The notes under the pieces were generated by a model that ran no database searches, had not been told where the DNA came from, and saw only the letters and a program-made list of their open reading frames with translations. Made by a program: the position numbers and the translations under genes. DNA of 8,323 nucleotides from Candidatus Coatesiibacteriota bacterium (GTDB taxonomy: Bacteria; RBG-13-66-14): assembly GCA_014728185.1 (NCBI GenBank), contig WJMB01000290.1, positions 1 through 8,323 on the forward strand, given 5' to 3'. Of this stretch, positions 5,719-8,323 are shown piece after piece. Numbering within the stretch: position 1 is the first letter of the stretch; the number at the start of each line of letters is the position of its first letter.

Positions 5719-6599
5719 AGGCCCTGACCCAGCGCCTGGCCGAGGTGCGCGCCGAGATCGACGAGCGCCTGGCCGTCCTGACCGAGCCCCCGGACGATCA
5801 CCGCGCCAAGACCTACCGGGCGCTCAACTACACCGCCCTGGCCGGGGGCAAGCGGGTGCGCCCGCTCCTGTTCTACTGCGCCTGCGAGGTCTGCGGCGGC
5901 GACCCCCGGCGCTTCATCGACGTCGCCTGCGCCATCGAGCTGGTTCACACCGCCTCGCTGGTCCTAGACGACCTGCCCGCCATGGACGACGCCTCCCTGC
6001 GCCGGGGCCGCCCCACCGTGCACACCGTTTACGACGAGGCCGCGGCCATCCTGGCCGCCGTGGGCGGGCTGATGCAGGCCTTCGAGCTCATCGCCGCCTG
6101 CGGGGCCATCCGCGGCCGCCGCGGGCTCTCGGCCAAGCTGAGTCTGGAGCTCTCCCGGGCCGTGGGGCGCGACGGGATGATCGCCGGTCAGCAGCTCGAC
6201 CTCGATGCCACGGGCAGCCGGTTGGGCATGGAGGAGCTGGAGTTCATCCACGCCGCCAAGACCGGCGTGTTGTTCATCGCCACGGCGCGGATGGGCGCTC
6301 TGTGCGCCGGAGCCCGCGACTTCGAGCTCGAGGCCCTGGAGGCCTACGCCAAGAACCTGGGTCTGGCCTTCCAGATCGCCGACGACCTCCTCGACGTCAC
6401 CGCCAGCGCCGAGGAGCTGGGCAAGGATGTCGGCAAGGACGTCGCCAAGCCGACCTTTGCCCACCTCTTCGGCCTGGAGGCCAGCCGGGCCGTGGCCCAT
6501 GAGCTGGTCGAGACCTCCCAGGCCGCCCTGGGGCTGCTGCGTCGGGACACCACCGTGCTGAGCCAACTGGCCGCCTTCGTCCTGGAACGCCGCCGCTGA
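5715..6599 (+). CDS. ispA: Short-chain polyprenyl diphosphate synthase (FPP/GGPP synthase type)
   Basis: A 294-residue trans-prenyltransferase. TTG 5715 is the start: it overlaps the upstream stop as TTGA and follows GGGGAGGG (5704-5711). Signatures in order: GGKRVRP (44-50, isopentenyl diphosphate binding), first Asp-rich motif DDLPAMDD (85-92) followed by LRRGRPTVH, KTG (182-184), FQIADDLLD (219-227, second Asp-rich motif), and GKDVGKD. The two-residue insertion in the first motif is typical of bacterial type II enzymes. It condenses isopentenyl diphosphate with allylic diphosphates to C15 or C20. The residue five before the first motif is Ala80, where E. coli IspA has Tyr; a small residue there is associated with longer chains, so GGPP is possible. 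A helix usually reading AGDALL is AAVGGLM here, without its Asp. Last gene of the operon; no clear terminator follows. Confidence 0.93.
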   Translation: MKALTQRLAEVRAEIDERLAVLTEPPDDHRAKTYRALNYTALAGGKRVRPLLFYCACEVCGGDPRRFIDVACAIELVHTASLVLDDLPAMDDASLRRGRPTVHTVYDEAAAILAAVGGLMQAFELIAACGAIRGRRGLSAKLSLELSRAVGRDGMIAGQQLDLDATGSRLGMEELEFIHAAKTGVLFIATARMGALCAGARDFELEALEAYAKNLGLAFQIADDLLDVTASAEELGKDVGKDVAKPTFAHLFGLEASRAVAHELVETSQAALGLLRRDTTVLSQLAAFVLERRR

Positions 6600-6647
6600 T
6601 TCCAGCGTAGAGTAGATCAGAAGAAAGCACGCAAGAGACCCGCCCGA

Positions 6648-6676
6648 TTGACAGTCGGCGAGTTCGCTGCTATATT
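6648..6676 (+). promoter_or_regulatory. Strong sigma-70 type promoter
   Basis: A perfect TTGACA (6648-6653), exactly 17 bp of spacer, then TATATT (6671-6676, five of six matches to TATAAT). Transcription should start near 6683, about 183 nt before the ATG at 6867. It is the best promoter in the window and makes the lipoprotein downstream an independent unit rather than part of the preceding operon. Confidence 0.8.
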
Positions 6677-6684
6677 ACTGTAAC

Positions 6685-6714
6685 GCATTGCCCTAAAGCA
6701 TTCTCTAAAGCATT
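6685..6714. repeat. Short direct repeats at the transcription start
   Basis: CTAAAGCATT occurs at 6693-6702 and 6705-6714, and GCATT occurs three times (6685, 6698, 6710), spaced 13 and 12 bp. They lie directly downstream of the -10 box, a position typical of repressor operators or start-site control. In the same leader GGGAGCGCC is perfectly duplicated at 6822-6830 and 6831-6839. Confidence 0.5.
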
Positions 6715-6866
6715 GACGACGACCGACCACCGGGTCGATCAAAGCAAGCTGGGATTGTAACCACCTCGCCCGGCCGCAGTCCGCGGCAAGAACTCGGCAA
6801 ATGATACCGGCAGATGATGCAGGGAGCGCCGGGAGCGCCATCCCTTCCAAAAACAGGAGTTGAACG

Positions 6867-7433
6867 ATGCGCGGTCGCAACGGTAAAGCACTGGTTATCA
6901 TCGGCCTGCTCGCGGTCGGTCTGCTCGTTCTCGGCTGCGATCTGTTCGCCATCGCGGATCCCGGCGACGGCGACGATGGAGAAGACCTGCAGTGGCAGGA
7001 GCCCAGCACGCCCAAGATAGTCCTCGAGGATCTGGAGTGGTCCTACGACAACGCCGAGTACTACGACAAGTACGAGAACCTGATCCACGACGACTTCATC
7101 TTCTACTTCGATCCCCAGGACGTCGACCAGGGCCTGCCCGCCAGTTGGGGCAAGCAGGACGAACTCGAAGCCACCAAGAACCTCTTCGAGAACGTCGGCG
7201 CCGCCAACATCGAGCTAGGCCTGACGCTTTCCGATTATCAGCCTCCCGAGGACACCGACACCGAGCACATCTACAACAACGTTCCCTACAACCTGCGCGT
7301 GACCATGCCCGACGAGGATCTGATCTACGTGGCCCAGGGGCACGGCAACTACACCACCAAGATCGACGGCACCCTGGATAACGGCCTTGACCGCTGGTGG
7401 CTGGTCACCTGGTACGATATCAACACCAACTAG
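6867..7433 (+). CDS. Lipoprotein with NTF2/SnoaL-like domain (putative)
   Basis: A 188-residue protein starting at ATG 6867 behind AGGAG (6855-6859). The signal is MRGRNGK, a hydrophobic core 8-22, then a good lipobox LVLGC with lipidated Cys24. An acidic, Gly-rich linker (31-40) leads to a domain with the look of NTF2/SnoaL-like proteins: a first helix around VLEDLEWSYDN (52-62), LIHDDFIFYFDP (72-83) where such folds place the helix-to-strand turn, WGKQDELEATKNLF (94-107), and a final strand RWWLVTWYD (176-184). These domains form a cone-shaped pocket used for ligand binding or catalysis; no catalytic residues are evident, so a binding or structural envelope role is the safer inference. It is a single-gene unit with its own promoter and terminator. 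The NTF2 assignment rests on pattern resemblance only. Confidence 0.85.
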   Translation: MRGRNGKALVIIGLLAVGLLVLGCDLFAIADPGDGDDGEDLQWQEPSTPKIVLEDLEWSYDNAEYYDKYENLIHDDFIFYFDPQDVDQGLPASWGKQDELEATKNLFENVGAANIELGLTLSDYQPPEDTDTEHIYNNVPYNLRVTMPDEDLIYVAQGHGNYTTKIDGTLDNGLDRWWLVTWYDINTN

Positions 7434-7453
7434 ATGAGACTCGCTAGAGGCCC

Positions 7454-7486
7454 ACGAGGACCCGAAGGGGTCCTCGTTTTTGTTGT
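7454..7486 (+). terminator. Rho-independent terminator
   Basis: ACGAGGACCC (7454-7463) and GGGTCCTCGT (7468-7477) form a perfect 10-bp stem closed by a GAAG tetraloop and followed by TTTTTGTTGT. It lies 20 nt after the stop of the lipoprotein gene and has all hallmarks of an intrinsic terminator. Confidence 0.93.
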
Positions 7487-7579
7487 CTCGTTTGTTATCC
7501 CGTCGCAGCATAGATACGATTCTTCGCACTCCATTGTACAAAGCCGTGGCTGAATGATCAGGTGTTCATCGGCTTACGT

Positions 7580-7600
7580 ACTGCTTGCACAGCAAGCGGT
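7580..7600. repeat. Tight inverted repeat in the convergent spacer
   Basis: GCTTGC (7583-7588), loop ACA, GCAAGC (7592-7597), extendable to nine pairs with one G-U on the + strand. No T-run follows. It lies between the convergent gene ends, so it may protect a transcript 3' end. Confidence 0.4.
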
Positions 7601-7637
7601 AAACAGCCCATCGTCGCCAAGCGATCGACATGCGAAG

Positions 7638-7661
7638 GGGCCGCTCCATCGAGAGCGGCCC
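7638..7661 (-). terminator. Hairpin downstream of the small - strand gene, terminator candidate
   Basis: GGGCCGCTC (7638-7646) and GAGCGGCCC (7653-7661) form a perfect 9-bp stem with a 6-nt loop, beginning 22 nt after the - strand stop. On the - strand the sequence after the stem is CTTCGCATG, so a proper U-tract is missing. On the + strand a GTTTTAT follows after a gap of about 7 nt. Confidence 0.5.
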
Positions 7662-7683
7662 TCAACACGTTTTATCATCCCGC

Positions 7684-7869
7684 TCAGTCGTCGTCCTCGC
7701 GATGCGCGGCGGCGGGATTTAGGTTTTCGCAGAAGACGCAGCTCTTGCACTCGGCGGGCGGACGGCTGAGGATCTCCCATTCGGTGGTGCCCAGCACATT
7801 GTCCGGTACGTGCTTGCAGCGCTGGTCCCAGTGGTAGGTTCGGGTTCCCTTGCGGCGGAAATAGCGCAC
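7684..7869 (-). CDS. Small Cys/His-rich putative zinc-binding protein
   Basis: A 61-residue protein starting at GTG (complement of 7867-7869); an upstream stop in frame leaves no ATG, and a purine-rich AAGGGG lies 13 nt ahead, a loose ribosome site. The order is RRKGTRTYHW (5-14), then His13, Cys18 and His20 in YHWDQRCKH, and a cluster CKSCVFC (Cys41, 44, 47), ending in an acidic tail. The paired Cys/His groups about 20 residues apart suggest one structural zinc site, similar in look to small knuckle or ribbon proteins. I do not recognise a named family and assign no function. A longer frame on the same strand (to 7903) has an Arg/Ser/Pro-rich low-quality translation and is treated as a shadow. 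The AT-rich promoter at 7931-7959 points into this gene. Confidence 0.72.
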   Translation of the reverse strand: MRYFRRKGTRTYHWDQRCKHVPDNVLGTTEWEILSRPPAECKSCVFCENLNPAAAHREDDD

Positions 7870-7930
7870 TCTGGCTATAAACCCCTTTCAATCGCATGAT
7901 CATGAAGGTTTATTTCGATCAACAATTTCT

Positions 7931-7959
7931 ATATTAGCATATATATTTTATAATAGCAA
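7931..7959 (-). promoter_or_regulatory. Candidate promoter of the small - strand gene
   Basis: Read on the - strand: TTGCTA (complement of 7954-7959), a 17-bp spacer, TAATAT (complement of 7931-7936). It sits in the most AT-rich stretch of the window (about 7915-7956), and transcription would start near 7924, about 55 nt ahead of the GTG at 7869. Confidence 0.6.
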
Positions 7960-8067
7960 GGCATCATGGAACTTGTTCCGGCCAAATCAGGACCGATAAT
8001 GAGAGAGTCACCGAGCAGGCATTGACTGTTCGCGGGCGTCAGGCATTGATTCTGGAACTACAATGCG

Positions 8068-8088
8068 CAGTATCATTGATTGATACTG
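8068..8088. repeat. 8-bp perfect inverted repeat
   Basis: CAGTATCA (8068-8075), loop TTGAT, TGATACTG (8081-8088). It is either an operator-like dyad with 13-bp centre spacing or a small RNA hairpin. No T-run follows. Confidence 0.55.
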
Positions 8089-8129
8089 AAGTAGTCGTGC
8101 GTCGCGAGGCAATCGGGTGGTCGTTCTTA

Positions 8130-8147
8130 CCCTGCAACTATGCAGGG
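8130..8147. repeat. 7-bp perfect hairpin with tetraloop
   Basis: CCCTGCA (8130-8136), ACTA loop, TGCAGGG (8141-8147). It is compact and GC-capped, so it would be stable as RNA, but there is no U-tract to make it a terminator. Confidence 0.5.
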
Positions 8148-8218
8148 CGGGTTATCCACCAAGTACGCTCCTTACAGCCGCCACTAACTGACTAGTAACA
8201 AGTGACAGGCTCATTTGC

Positions 8219-8256
8219 TACTACACGTGTATTCAGCCGATACTAAGCGTGTGGTA
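8219..8256. repeat. Nested imperfect hairpin
   Basis: TACTACACG (8219-8227) pairs with CGTGTGGTA (8248-8256) with one U-G wobble, and inside it GTAT (8229-8232) pairs with ATAC (8240-8243) around a 7-nt loop. The two-stage stem is the most RNA-like element in the region. Confidence 0.5.
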
Positions 8257-8323
8257 TCAGAAACGCCTGTCGCTGATAAGCAGTGTAAGCGACGACGAAA
8301 GGGGGCTGCCCTGGGATAATCGA

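Larger units (their letters stand above)
7970..8323. other. Gene-free low-GC region with several inverted and direct repeats
   Basis: No plausible protein-coding frame. It contains three inverted repeats (8068-8088, 8130-8147, 8219-8256), a pair of CAGGCATTGA direct repeats 24 bp apart (8016-8025 and 8040-8049), and a weak + strand promoter-like pair TTGTTC-16-GATAAT (7973-8000). Together they could be a structured non-coding RNA or the control region of a gene beyond the right edge. A sample (7971-8030) is 50% GC. Confidence 0.45.

Overview
The window comes from a GC-rich bacterial chromosome. Genes are roughly 68-70% GC with GAG/GAC/GCC-rich codons, while several intergenic spacers fall to about 50% GC in 60-base samples I counted by hand. 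Signal peptides, three lipoproteins and a short-chain prenyl synthase are compatible with a diderm, probably uncultured lineage. A high-GC candidate phylum such as Coatesbacteria is only a guess from the style of the genes. There is no rRNA, tRNA, transposase, integrase, phage gene or CRISPR array.

Layout, left to right. At 2-2503 there are three separately spaced genes on the + strand that all encode GyrI-like effector-binding domains: a 5'-truncated gene (2-454), an exported paralogue about 69% identical to it (1228-1794), and a cytoplasmic version without signal peptide (2048-2503). After a 500-base spacer carrying a threefold 13-bp tandem repeat, a tightly packed + strand operon (3001-6599) begins with two lipoproteins. 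The second (3692-4387) is a clear GyrI-like domain. The first (3001-3714) is, by motif alignment, a strongly diverged member of the same fold with an acidic insert. The operon continues with an arsenate reductase/LMW phosphatase-family protein, an RmlD-type dTDP-4-dehydrorhamnose reductase and an FPP/GGPP-type prenyl diphosphate synthase.

At 6648-7486 an independent unit has a near-perfect sigma-70 promoter, a leader of about 180 nt, a lipoprotein with an NTF2/SnoaL-like domain, and a textbook Rho-independent terminator. A small Cys/His-rich putative zinc protein (7684-7869) lies convergently on the - strand with its own AT-rich promoter. The last 350 bases show no gene but hold three inverted repeats that could be folded RNA or protein-binding sites.

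How it may work together: GyrI-like domains normally bind small hydrophobic or cationic ligands inside the cell, as in BmrR, Rob and SbmC. Here five occur in about 4.4 kb, two certainly exported as a signal-peptide protein or lipoprotein, one more likely exported, and one diverged lipoprotein. The pocket glutamate is retained in all five. This suggests, as inference only, a set of extracytoplasmic ligand-binding proteins plus one cytoplasmic partner, expressed next to sugar-nucleotide and isoprenoid genes that feed the cell envelope. This cluster is the strongest candidate here for an undescribed system.
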